Shown here one piece after another: positions 18,703-28,300 of a stretch of 64,000 bases of DNA (positions are counted from its first letter, which is position 1; each line of letters begins with the position of its first letter). A model generated the notes under the pieces. The model was not told the DNA's origin, did not search any database, and saw only the letters and a list, made by a program, of their open reading frames with translations. The stretch comes from Verrucomicrobiales bacterium (GTDB lineage: Bacteria > Verrucomicrobiota > Verrucomicrobiia > Verrucomicrobiales > SLCJ01), in NCBI GenBank assembly GCA_024636835.1, contig JAGXGH010000067.1, positions 1-64,000 on the forward strand, given 5' to 3'. Made by a program: the position numbers and the translations under genes.

Positions 18703-18721
18703 TTTTGCGCACTGCTTGGAC

Positions 18722-18797
18722 GTGGCCGGGGCTTCCAGCCCCGAAGCCAAACCAACAAGCGCATCGATTAGGCCAGGGGGCAAGATGCCCCCGCCAC
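18722..18797. repeat. GTGG-type REP pair in inverted orientation (BIME-like, family B)
   Basis: A forward REP at 18722-18743 (head GTGG, stem-loop CGGGGC-TTCCA-GCCCCG) faces a reverse REP at 18776-18797 (stem GGGGGCA-AGA-TGCCCCC, ending GCCAC). Such opposed pairs are the usual BIME layout of RAYT substrates. It lies 77 bases before the start of the DUF5107 gene. Confidence 0.85.
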
Positions 18798-18873
18798 TCT
18801 CACCTCACGATAAGCCAGCCAGTAGTGGCCGCCCCCACGTTTTTCACCTGCAATTTGACCTTTCAGATTTACC

Positions 18874-21800
18874 ATGTCCGTCACCGCGAAACTCGATACC
18901 CGCACTATTCCGACTTACCCCGTCGGCGCACCTGAAAAGAACCCTGTGTTCTTCGAGAAGCGCGTTTATCAGGGGAGTAATGGCAAGGTCTACCCCGTCC
19001 CGTTTATCGACAAGGTTCACGACGAGCCTGTCGACGTGACTTATCAACGAGCTTTGTTGGAGAACGATTTTGTTCGTCTGGAGATGCTTCCTGAAATAGG
19101 TGGTAGGATTTTCACAGGACAGGATAAGACCAATAACGACTACGATTTTTTCTATCGGCAGGACGTTATCAAACCCGCCCTCGTCGGGCTGGCTGGTCCT
19201 TGGATTTCCGGCGGTGTTGAGTTCAACTGGCCGCAGCACCATCGGCCAGGGACCTTTCTTCCTGCCGACGTTCACATCGAGGAAGAGCTTGATGGCGCCC
19301 GCACAGTTTGGATGTCTGAGCACGATCCCATCAACCGCATGAAAGGCATGCACGGCATTCGACTGCGCCCGAACTCTTCGTTGATCGAGCTTCGCGCACG
19401 GCTCTATAACCGCACCCCGTTTGTTCGCACGTTTTTGTGGTGGGCGAACGTTGCCGCCGAAGTTCACGATCAATATCAGTCGTTTTTTCCACAGGATGTT
19501 CATTACGTGGCTGACCACGCGGTTCGAGCGACATCGTCCTTTCCCATCGCCAATAATCCCTATTACGGCATCGACTATCAGAATCGCCCGGGCGCAAACG
19601 ACTTGGGATGGTACAAGAACATCCCCGTGCCGACGAGTTACATGGTCTGTCAGACCAACTTTGATTTCTTCGGTGGTTATGATTTTTCGAAGAAGGGCGG
19701 GTTTGTCCATGTAGCCAATAGACACATAGCGCCGGGCAAAAAACAGTGGACGTGGGGCGATGATAAGTTTGGCCACGCATGGGATAGAGAACTCACTGAC
19801 AAGGGTGGGCCATACGTCGAGTTGATGGCGGGCGTTTACACCGATAACCAGCCGGACTTCAGCTATCTCTTGCCCTACGAGACAAAAACATTTTCGCAGT
19901 TTTGGTGGCCGATTCAAAATATCCGACCAGTCCAGCAAGCGAACAATGACGCCGCTCTGGCCTGCGTGATTCGCGAAGACCGGAAGATCGCGCTCGGTCT
20001 CTGTGTTTCTTCGCCGTTCTCTGGGAAACTCATGCTCACCACTGGGGCAGGGGAGCTTGCGACCTTTGAGATTAACCTCGCAGTCGGCGAATCCTGGCAG
20101 AACGCCGACACCGTATTCGCCGGTGAAAATCCTAGCGAACTTCTTGCTGAACTACGCGACCGTAGCGGAAAACTTGTTCTGGATTTTCGCCCTGTGGAGA
20201 CCGAAAAGCTCACTCGCGATCGCGAGCAAGCCATAGAACCCGCCGCACCGGAAGATATCACCAGCGCCGATGAACTTTACTTCACAGGCGAGCACTTGGA
20301 GCAATACCGTCACCCCACTCGTGACCCTGAACTTTACTGGAATGAGGCGCTGAAGCGCGATCCCGGCGATGCCCGATGCCACACTGCGCTGGGTCGTCGC
20401 GCTCTCGATAGAGGTCAGTTCGAGATGGCGCGCGTGCATTTTGATGCAGCGATCGCCCGTCTCACTAGCCGTCATCCAAATCCTGTAACCGGCGAGGCAC
20501 ACTACCATCTCGGCCTGACCCTTCGCTGGCTTGGCGAACAAGATGCCGCCTACAAAGCGCTCTATAAATCTACTTGGAACTACGAGTGGCGTAGTAGTGC
20601 TTATTATCAGCTCGCCACCATCGACTGCTCCCGCAAAGATTGGAACGCCGCGCTTCAGCATCTCGAGGCCAGTCTCGACACCAATCGCCAAAACAATAAG
20701 GCGCAAGTTCTTCAAGCGATCGTTCTTCAAAAGATCGCAGACGGCCATGACGAGAACTCCGATGTAGCTCGTGCATCCGATAGTTTATCCGCTCAGATTC
20801 TTAAAGATCTACTCGCCGTCGACCCGCTCGATCACTGGGCATACATCACTCTTCATGGTGCGCTCCCGGCCGCGTGCCGAAACGATGCTCAAACCGTACT
20901 CGATATTGTCTTCGATTACTGTGAGGCTGAGCTTTTTGAAGAAGCTATCGCGCTTTTGGAGACGCATCATGCCAACCAGACAACTTCAGTCGCGGTGCCC
21001 AATCCACTTGAGCGCACGCCGATGACACACTATACACTGGCGTGGCTTAAGCAGCTCACCGGAGCCCCCGACGCAGAATCCGCCAGACAAACTGCTCTGG
21101 ATCAACCTGCCGATCATTTCTTCCCGTCCCGCCTGGAAGAAATGGCGATCCTTCAAGGATACCTTGCCCAGCAAGTGGCCGGGGCTTCTAGCCCCGCAGC
21201 CAGAAATACTGAAAGTGGCAGTGGCTTCCAGCCGCACAGCCAAAGCAATTCGGCTTGGGGGCAGGATGCCCCCGCCACGCAGGATGCCGCGGCCACTGTG
21301 TTCACCCCCACTTTCTTTGATCCGAATAAAAAGATCGACGTCCACACCAACAACCTCCCCCATTGGGAGCAAGAGAACGCCACTTACGCAGTCACGTTCC
21401 GGCTCGCGGATTCGCTTCCTAATTCTGTTCTGATGGCCTACGTAGCAGAACGAGAACGGCTCACGGCTCTGCGCGAGCAATTCCTCAAAGAGAACGCAGC
21501 TCATGACGTTGAACGAGTGGAGACGGAACTTGCCCAGAGCTTTCGCGACCACATTGAGTCTGCATTAGACCAAGGGATCGGCGAATGCCACATGAACAAT
21601 CCCGAGATTGCTCAAGTCGTGGCGGACGCCATCACTCACTTCGACGGCGAGCGTTACGATCTTGCTGCGTGGTGCGTTATGCCGAACCACGTCCATTTGA
21701 TTATTCGCCCCAGAACCGGTCACTCACTCGAGAAAATTGTCGCCGGTATCAAATCCTTCTCAGCCCAGCAGGCGAACAAGATACTTGGACGTGCTGGACA

Positions 21801-23013
21801 GTTTTGGATGAGTGAAAGCTACGACCACATCATTCGCGACGAACGCGATTTCTTCGCTCAACTAGACTATCTCAAACGCAATCCAGAAAAGGCAAAGCTC
21901 AGTAATTGGCAATGGATATGCACCGTCCCAGTGGCCGGGGCTTCTAGCCCCGCAGCCAATGAGACAGGAAGTGGCAGTGGCTTCCAGCCACACAGTCAAA
22001 GAACCACGGCGATGGGGCAAGATGCCTTCGCCACGCAAGATGCCCCGGGCGCCTGCCGTAACCCCACCGCTGCCTATGCACTAGGCAACTTCCTCTTCGA
22101 TAAGCGCCGCCACGCCGACGCCATTGCCGTATGGGAAGCGGCAGTCGCCGCTGAGACCACTATCCCGCAGGTTTACCGCAACCTCGCCATCGCTGTGTGG
22201 AACCACTCGTCCGATGGCGATCGCGCCGCCGCACTTTACGAGCGTGCTCGCGAGCTCGACCCGAACGACGCCCGACTGGTCTCCGAATCTGATCAACTTG
22301 CTGCAAAGCGTGGTGTCGCTCCTGCTGAGCGCTTGGCGTTTCTCGAGTCACACCGCGACCTCGCGCTTCAGCGAGATGATGCCACTGTCGCCCTTGCCGA
22401 ACTCTACAACCAAACCGATCAGCCGCAGAGAGCGCTCGATCTCATCCTTTCGCGCCGCTTCCATCCGTGGGAAGGCGGAGAAGGCGCTGTGCTCAAGCAG
22501 TTCACCACCGCTCACCTACTTCTTGGTCAGGCCGCGCTCGAAGGCAACGATCCGACTGCTGCGCATCAACACTTCACCAGCGCGATGGATACCCCTGAGT
22601 CTCTGGGAGAGGCTTATCACCCACTCCAAGCCAAGGCCGATGTAAACTACTGGATTGGTCGTAGTTTATCGGCGATGGGCAACACCGAGAATGCTCGTGA
22701 GCACTTTTTGGCATCGGCTAATGAGTCTGGAGACTTTGCGGGTATGGCGGTTACTGAACATTCACCGCTGAGTTATTATCGCGGTCTTTCGTTCATGGAG
22801 TTGGGGCAGAGCGATGAGGCGCGCGAGCTTTTTCAATCACTGAAAGAGTTCGGCGAAGATCAATTGAAGCAAACCTTCCAAATTGACTATTTTGCGACGA
22901 GTTTGCCGAACCTTTTGGTGTTCGATGAAGATCTGCAGGCCAGGCACGAGAGCGAGGCACAGGAGCTTATCGATCTCGCCGAGAATGGCCTCGCCACTAT
23001 TTTGAAGGCGTAG
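18874..23013 (+). CDS. DUF5107/TPR protein with a RAYT transposase domain inserted in frame
   Basis: 1379 residues. Residues ~1-430 are a DUF5107-like region, probably a carbohydrate-binding or mutarotase-like beta-sandwich (GGRIFTGQDKTNNDYDFFYR, GGVEFNWPQHHRPGTF). Residues ~460-765 and 1060-1379 are TPR-rich helices (YWNEALKRDPGDARCHTALG; YERARELDPNDARLV). Residues ~768-1059 do not belong to the family. They are a complete RAYT (LPHW...TFRLADSLPNS, HUH motif VMPNHVHLII, Tyr in FWMSESYDHIIRD, LKRNPEKAKLS) flanked on both sides by translated REP repeats (VAGASSPA..., GFQPHSQ...). Without the insert the protein would be about 1087 residues, close to the family's usual size as I recall it. The frame stays open throughout. 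The gene follows the sugar porter and is bounded by REP pairs. Confidence 0.9.
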   Translation: MSVTAKLDTRTIPTYPVGAPEKNPVFFEKRVYQGSNGKVYPVPFIDKVHDEPVDVTYQRALLENDFVRLEMLPEIGGRIFTGQDKTNNDYDFFYRQDVIKPALVGLAGPWISGGVEFNWPQHHRPGTFLPADVHIEEELDGARTVWMSEHDPINRMKGMHGIRLRPNSSLIELRARLYNRTPFVRTFLWWANVAAEVHDQYQSFFPQDVHYVADHAVRATSSFPIANNPYYGIDYQNRPGANDLGWYKNIPVPTSYMVCQTNFDFFGGYDFSKKGGFVHVANRHIAPGKKQWTWGDDKFGHAWDRELTDKGGPYVELMAGVYTDNQPDFSYLLPYETKTFSQFWWPIQNIRPVQQANNDAALACVIREDRKIALGLCVSSPFSGKLMLTTGAGELATFEINLAVGESWQNADTVFAGENPSELLAELRDRSGKLVLDFRPVETEKLTRDREQAIEPAAPEDITSADELYFTGEHLEQYRHPTRDPELYWNEALKRDPGDARCHTALGRRALDRGQFEMARVHFDAAIARLTSRHPNPVTGEAHYHLGLTLRWLGEQDAAYKALYKSTWNYEWRSSAYYQLATIDCSRKDWNAALQHLEASLDTNRQNNKAQVLQAIVLQKIADGHDENSDVARASDSLSAQILKDLLAVDPLDHWAYITLHGALPAACRNDAQTVLDIVFDYCEAELFEEAIALLETHHANQTTSVAVPNPLERTPMTHYTLAWLKQLTGAPDAESARQTALDQPADHFFPSRLEEMAILQGYLAQQVAGASSPAARNTESGSGFQPHSQSNSAWGQDAPATQDAAATVFTPTFFDPNKKIDVHTNNLPHWEQENATYAVTFRLADSLPNSVLMAYVAERERLTALREQFLKENAAHDVERVETELAQSFRDHIESALDQGIGECHMNNPEIAQVVADAITHFDGERYDLAAWCVMPNHVHLIIRPRTGHSLEKIVAGIKSFSAQQANKILGRAGQFWMSESYDHIIRDERDFFAQLDYLKRNPEKAKLSNWQWICTVPVAGASSPAANETGSGSGFQPHSQRTTAMGQDAFATQDAPGACRNPTAAYALGNFLFDKRRHADAIAVWEAAVAAETTIPQVYRNLAIAVWNHSSDGDRAAALYERARELDPNDARLVSESDQLAAKRGVAPAERLAFLESHRDLALQRDDATVALAELYNQTDQPQRALDLILSRRFHPWEGGEGAVLKQFTTAHLLLGQAALEGNDPTAAHQHFTSAMDTPESLGEAYHPLQAKADVNYWIGRSLSAMGNTENAREHFLASANESGDFAGMAVTEHSPLSYYRGLSFMELGQSDEARELFQSLKEFGEDQLKQTFQIDYFATSLPNLLVFDEDLQARHESEAQELIDLAENGLATILKA
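21175..22050 (+). mobile_element. RAYT/REP unit inserted in frame in the DUF5107 gene
   Basis: Two ~120-bp direct repeats (21175-21296 and 21931-22050) bracket a 200-residue RAYT coding region (about 21298-21930). Each repeat holds three REPs: a forward one with head GTGG and stem CGGGGC-TTCTA-GCCCCG; a forward one with GTGG then CAGTGGC-TTCCA-GCC; and a reverse one, perfect on the left (GGGGGCA-GGA-TGCCCCC, then GCCAC) but decayed on the right. The insert is 876 bp, which is 292 codons, so the host frame is kept. A GTG at 21298 could start an independent RAYT, but there is no stop before the host TPR region resumes (NPTAAYALGNFLFDKRRH). Confidence 0.85.
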
Positions 23014-23020
23014 AAGGAAC

Positions 23021-23082
23021 GTGGCTGGGGCATCTTGCCCCAAAGCCAAAAGCTTGGCGCCGGGGCAGGATGCCCCGGCCAC
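23021..23082. repeat. GTGG-type REP pair in inverted orientation (family B)
   Basis: A forward REP at 23021-23043 (GTGG, then CTGGGGCA-TCT-TGCCCCA) and a reverse REP at 23060-23082 (stem CCGGGGCA-GGA-TGCCCCGG, then CCAC). It lies 8 bases after the stop of the DUF5107 gene and may also end its transcript. Confidence 0.85.
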
Positions 23083-23141
23083 AACGATAACAAGATCGAT
23101 TATTTTGCATAAGATCAGTGATTGGTCGTAAGGTCACGGGT

Positions 23142-25292
23142 ATGCAGGACTCGTTTCAGTTAGCATCCGATTATTCCCCTCAAGGCGATCAAGCACCAGC
23201 GATTGAGAAGCTGGTGAAGTCGCTTGATGCAGGGAACCGTCACCAGTCGCTGCTCGGTGTGACGGGGTCGGGTAAGACGTTCACGATGGCGAATGTGATC
23301 GCGCAGGTGAACAAACCGACTTTGGTGATGTCGCACAACAAGACACTCGCGGCGCAGCTCTACTCGGAGTTTAAGGCATTCTTTCCGAACAACGCGGTGG
23401 AGTATTTCGTGTCTTACTTCGACTACTACCAGCCTGAGGCATACATTCCGCGGTCGGATACTTACATCGAGAAGGATTCGTCAATTAATGAGGAAATCGA
23501 ACGGCACCGGCTGTCCACGATGGGTTCGCTGCTGACACGGAAGGATGTGCTGGTGGTGTCTTCGGTGTCGTGCATCTATGGTTTGGGATCGCCTGAGGAT
23601 TATCAAAACATGATGGTTCCCATTCACACGGGGATGGAGATGGATCGCGATGCGTTCTTGCGAAAGTTAGTTGAGATGCTTTTCGAGCGGAACGATATCG
23701 CGTTTGAGCGTGGGAAGTTTCGCGTACGCGGTGATGTTGTGGACGTGCATCCGGCGCAGTTGGAAAACCAAGGGGTGAGGGTGGAGTTTTTCGGTGATGA
23801 AATTGATCGGATCTCCTTGTTCGATCCGCTGACTGGAGATGTGTCCGAACGGTTGAACTCATTCACCATTAGTCCGGCCAAGCAGTTTGTGACTCCGGGC
23901 GATAAGATGGGGAAGGCGATGAAAACTATTCGTGCGGAGTTGGACCAGCGGGTGGGGCAGTTCGAAAAAGAGAACAAGTATCTCGAAGCGCAGCGGATTC
24001 GTCAGCGCACCGAATATGACCTGGAGATGATGAAGGAGATGGGGTTCTGCCAAGGCATCGAGAACTATTCTAGGCACCTGACGTTTCGTGAACCTGGCGC
24101 ACGTCCCTATACTTTGTTGGATTTCTTCGGTGATGACTTTTTTACCGTGATCGACGAATCGCACGCCACGATGCCGCAGATCGGTGGGATGTATGAGGGC
24201 GATCGGAGTCGGAAGTCGGTCTTAGTTGATCACGGGTTCCGTCTGCCCTCCGCGATGGATAACCGTCCGCTGAAGTTTGGTGAGTTCATGGAGACGACGA
24301 GCAACATGCTCTACGTGTCGGCAACGCCTGGACCGTTTGAGTTATTGAATTCACGCGTAGGAGTGAAGACCTACCGAGCGGCTTCGAAGTCTCAAGCGAC
24401 CGATGGTTCAGTCCCCACCGAGTTCAAGGTCATGCAGGCTGGGCTGCGCGGGAGTGGTGCCGATGTTCCTCTGGAAAAGTTCAATGTGACGACGCCCGGG
24501 TCAGCGCTGGTGGTAGAGCAAATCATACGCCCAACGGGCTTGATCGATCCGGTGGTGACGATTAAACCCTTGCGCGGACAGATCGATGTAACGATGGAGT
24601 TGTGTCGCGAGCGCATCAAAAAAGGTGAGCGGGTGCTGGTGACGACTCTCACCAAGCGCACCGCCGAAGATCTCACTGACTACCTGGTGAACCTTGGGCT
24701 CAAGGTTCGCTATATTCACGCCGACGTGGATGCGGTTGAGCGGGTGGAAATCCTCCGCTCGTTGCGGCTTGGTGAGTTTGATATTCTCATAGGTATCAAC
24801 CTGCTCAGAGAGGGGCTCGACCTGCCGGAGGTGTCGCTGGTGTGTGTTCTGGATGCGGACAAGGAAGGGTATTTACGCTCGGCGACATCGCTGATTCAGA
24901 CAGCGGGAAGGGCGGCGCGACACGTGAATGGCGAGGTGGTGCTTTTTGCGGACATTGTTACCGGATCGATCCAACAGTTGCTCGATGCGACGAGTTACCG
25001 TCGTCATCGTCAGATTACACATAACGAGGAGCATGACATCGTGCCGACTTCGGTGGTGCGTGGAATGCAACAAAGTCTACAGCTTTATCGGACTGACAGT
25101 AGCGGAAAACTCAAAAGCGCGAGAGTCGGTGAGGAGGCGGGGGGCTATGTCACGGACTCGAAAGAAGACGTCCAACAAGTGCTCAAAGAGCTACAAGCCG
25201 AGATGATCGAAGCGTCAAACGCGTTGGAGTTTGAGCGCGCCGCGTTGTTAAGAGATCAGATCAAAGACCTTGAAGCGATGATGCAGAAGTAG
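23142..25292 (+). CDS. uvrB: Excinuclease ABC subunit B
   Basis: 716 residues from the ATG at 23142 (MQDSFQLASDYSPQGDQ); a GTG at 23118 would add eight residues. UvrB is the helicase-like damage-checking subunit of nucleotide excision repair. Visible are the P-loop GVTGSGKT, the hairpin region YFVSYFDYYQPEAYIPRSDTYI, the FFTVIDESHATMPQIGGMY motif, the C-terminal helicase motifs (LREGLDLPEVSLVCVLDADKEG, QTAGRAARH) and the UVR motif for UvrC at the end (ALEFERAALLRDQIKDLEAM). An insertion of ~50 residues (around residues 401-456) separates SATPGPFEL from VVEQIIRPTGL, where E. coli has about ten. No SOS box is seen in front of it. Confidence 0.97.
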   Translation: MQDSFQLASDYSPQGDQAPAIEKLVKSLDAGNRHQSLLGVTGSGKTFTMANVIAQVNKPTLVMSHNKTLAAQLYSEFKAFFPNNAVEYFVSYFDYYQPEAYIPRSDTYIEKDSSINEEIERHRLSTMGSLLTRKDVLVVSSVSCIYGLGSPEDYQNMMVPIHTGMEMDRDAFLRKLVEMLFERNDIAFERGKFRVRGDVVDVHPAQLENQGVRVEFFGDEIDRISLFDPLTGDVSERLNSFTISPAKQFVTPGDKMGKAMKTIRAELDQRVGQFEKENKYLEAQRIRQRTEYDLEMMKEMGFCQGIENYSRHLTFREPGARPYTLLDFFGDDFFTVIDESHATMPQIGGMYEGDRSRKSVLVDHGFRLPSAMDNRPLKFGEFMETTSNMLYVSATPGPFELLNSRVGVKTYRAASKSQATDGSVPTEFKVMQAGLRGSGADVPLEKFNVTTPGSALVVEQIIRPTGLIDPVVTIKPLRGQIDVTMELCRERIKKGERVLVTTLTKRTAEDLTDYLVNLGLKVRYIHADVDAVERVEILRSLRLGEFDILIGINLLREGLDLPEVSLVCVLDADKEGYLRSATSLIQTAGRAARHVNGEVVLFADIVTGSIQQLLDATSYRRHRQITHNEEHDIVPTSVVRGMQQSLQLYRTDSSGKLKSARVGEEAGGYVTDSKEDVQQVLKELQAEMIEASNALEFERAALLRDQIKDLEAMMQK

Positions 25293-25303
25293 GTATGAAG
25301 TCT

Positions 25304-28300
25304 TTAATCAGTTAGTCTGCAATCGAGAAGAACCGGTGTGATCGCGAATCCTGAGATTTGTGCCGGATTTACATACGTTACTAACTTCTTCTGAGCTTCC
25401 GTATACGATTCGTATTTAAGTTGGCTGGTTTGATTAGGTGCTATTTTATCGAAATATGGACTGTGAAACCACGCGACTAGGAATATGCCGTGGGTCAAGC
25501 CATATGGTCGAAGGTATTGTTCCAAGAGTTGTTCTTTAGCCCCAGTATGAACTTCGGGGTTCCAACAGCCTTTTACTTCTATAGTGACGCTCAGTGGTTC
25601 TTCTTGGCGCAATCTTCCCTTGGGCGTTTGGCTCCATGCTTGAACAAGAATATCCGTGCGATGTCTTCTTTCGGGCTGAACCTCACGGTTTACGACTACT
25701 TTCGATTTCGGGCCAATTCGGTCTCGTAACCATCGGCAAATGTAGTCGGAAATAGCTTCTTCATCCTTATGACGAAAATCTTTTCGTTTGAGCCCTCCGC
25801 CTTGCCACATCCAAAGATCCTCGACAGCTGGGAGTGTCGTGTTATTAAGATTTCGTTGGAGAGCTTCCAAAGATTCAAGGATGAGACTCATTAGGTCATT
25901 AGTATCTCGAATGAGTCGTTTATGACTCTCTTTTAGCACCGTAGCGATCTCTGACAGCGAGAATGGCGTCCATTTGTTCCTTCGGATAAGTCCAAGTGTT
26001 TGCTGATGTCGTCGATGTAACCACGCCGATTGAGGAGGAAGAACATTCGCCAGTCTTTTCAACTGCGCACATGCATCCATGGTTGCGTGAGAGCATAGTG
26101 TATCAATCACACTGCTGCGAAAGTAGACGGCTGATTGCCTAGGAGTTACGAAACCACCTTCAAGCTCCGGGTCTTCTGTATAGGGGAAATACCGGCAAAG
26201 TAGTAGGTAAAGATCTCCTAGTTCCTCTTCAGAGAGTTTCTTGCACGGAGCTGATAGACGCGAATCCACGTCACTTGCTATGGATAGCATGATTTGTTTT
26301 CCTAGCGATGGGCATTTAGTAAGGACAGGGAAAGTAAGCGTCCAGACGCGATGGGAACCAGTCCCTAGTCCCGCGATGGCCAACTCTTTGAACCTATCCT
26401 GAGACTTGATACGTTTATATATCTCCTGACTTAGTAGGTAAGCTGATAATTCTCCAGTCAGTTCTACGTCGAGAACTTTTAGTTCTTCGAGAGCTGACCT
26501 CAGCGACTTGGGATCCTTCAAGACTTTGATCAGGTCAATCAATTCTCTGGCGAGAGTATCATCCCAACATTTTTTTGCGCGCCTGATGGCGAAGGCGTGG
26601 CGATGTCTATGTATGTCAGCTCGAATTTCCCTGATCCAACCATAGATGGCTCGTTCGGGATTGATTCTGTAGAGCAGTGCGAAGAGTTCTTGAGGCGCAT
26701 CCTCAGAAGATCCCCACATGCCCAGAATGCATTGACTCCAGCTGGCACCTATTGCTGTCTTTAGGCTGGAATTGAATTCGATCTCATGTCGAAGTAGCCA
26801 AATTGCAGCTGCTCCCGGATCCGAATAGTTTGTTTTCGTCCCTAATTCATCCCATCCATCAGACTTCTCCAGTAAGAACTTTCGAGCAGCTTTTATAACA
26901 TCTGACTGCTCTTTTTTAGAAAGGTTAATCCATCCCGGATATACTGTAATGTCATGATCTAGATGGTTAAGGAATGAGCCGTCTTCTCTTATCGATAGGG
27001 CATGACAGAGATTCATGAAGGCCCAAGATTGACCTAATTTGATTCTTGAAAACGCTTTTGCAATCTCTTTGCCCGGATTAAGCCGAGTAGATGCCTTTAG
27101 TCGTTGTGTCTTGTATTTCTCTGAACGTCGTTTACTTCGAAGCCATTGAGCCTTTGCATTTCTACGCTCAGGAGCACTAATGGAGGTTATCTCAAACCAA
27201 GGCATCTGCGTTCGAAGAGCGGAAGATCGGCGGTAAGCTTCTAGGAATTTGTTCCACCAAGTGACTCGAGCCTGATCATTCCATACGACGTTAGCGACAA
27301 GTTTTGCCCAGTTCGATGCATAAGCATTTGAGGCCTCAAGTAGTTTGTCCAACAACCATCCGAAATCGTCCCACTCAATTAGGCGATAGGTGTCTGAGGT
27401 TAGATTATAGATCCATGTATTGGTTTGATCGTTATCGGATTCGATGATGGCAGCAACCCATTTCCTTCGCGAAGCATCCGACATTTTAATGTCCTTCGAT
27501 ACGCCATAGGAAGAGTCTCTAAAAAACGGATGGTAGTTGGCTGATTTCTGCTTCCATAGCTTTACAAGCTCACCGGAAATGGTCGGGGCATCAATCAATT
27601 CAAGTGCCTGCAAGAGAATTCCCATGCACAACTCTCGCCGGAAGCTAGTGTCGGAGAAATCTCCTTCCCATTTCCAGAGAGCTTGTAGGCTTGGAAGAAT
27701 GTCATCCTCACTCAGGTGATGGTGGAGTTCGCTTAGCGCTCTCCAATAACTACCGTGGAAATGTGGATCACTCGTAAATCCAATAAACTGCAAGATATCC
27801 GATACTGAATAGTGCGTTGGGACAAGTCTAAGTAGAGCGTGTCCCAGAATTGACTGATCGGGATCCGAGCCAACTTCTCCTCTGACTAGAGGTTCGAGTT
27901 CGGCTAGTCGATCATCAGGCATACAAGTGCAAAGCGCATCCGCTACAGCACTTCGGTAATACTGGTCATCATCTGTAGTCCTAAGTATCTGAAACAGCGT
28001 AGGAATAAGCGCCTGACTGTGACATGCCTTTGCAATACTCACTGCAATGCGTCGAGTCGTCCGATTGGTATAAGGGTTGACCAATACTTCTTCCAGTTGT
28101 TGAGGCAATTGAGGATGATTGATGTCCGTCCAGTATCGCCAGTAACCTGACTCGTCGAAAAGTTGATTATTGGACGCTAATTCGAGAATCCTCTGAACAA
28201 GAGCTGCCTTCTGTTCATTATCGGAGAAGCTGATGCCGCAGCGAAGCAACGTCGCCGGATCTATCGCGAGAAGATGTTTGAAGTAATCAGAATTTTCGCC

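Noticed and set aside
18874-23013. Two separate host genes split by a transposon
   Set aside because: The frame is open from end to end, through both REP blocks and the RAYT; no stop or shift is seen.
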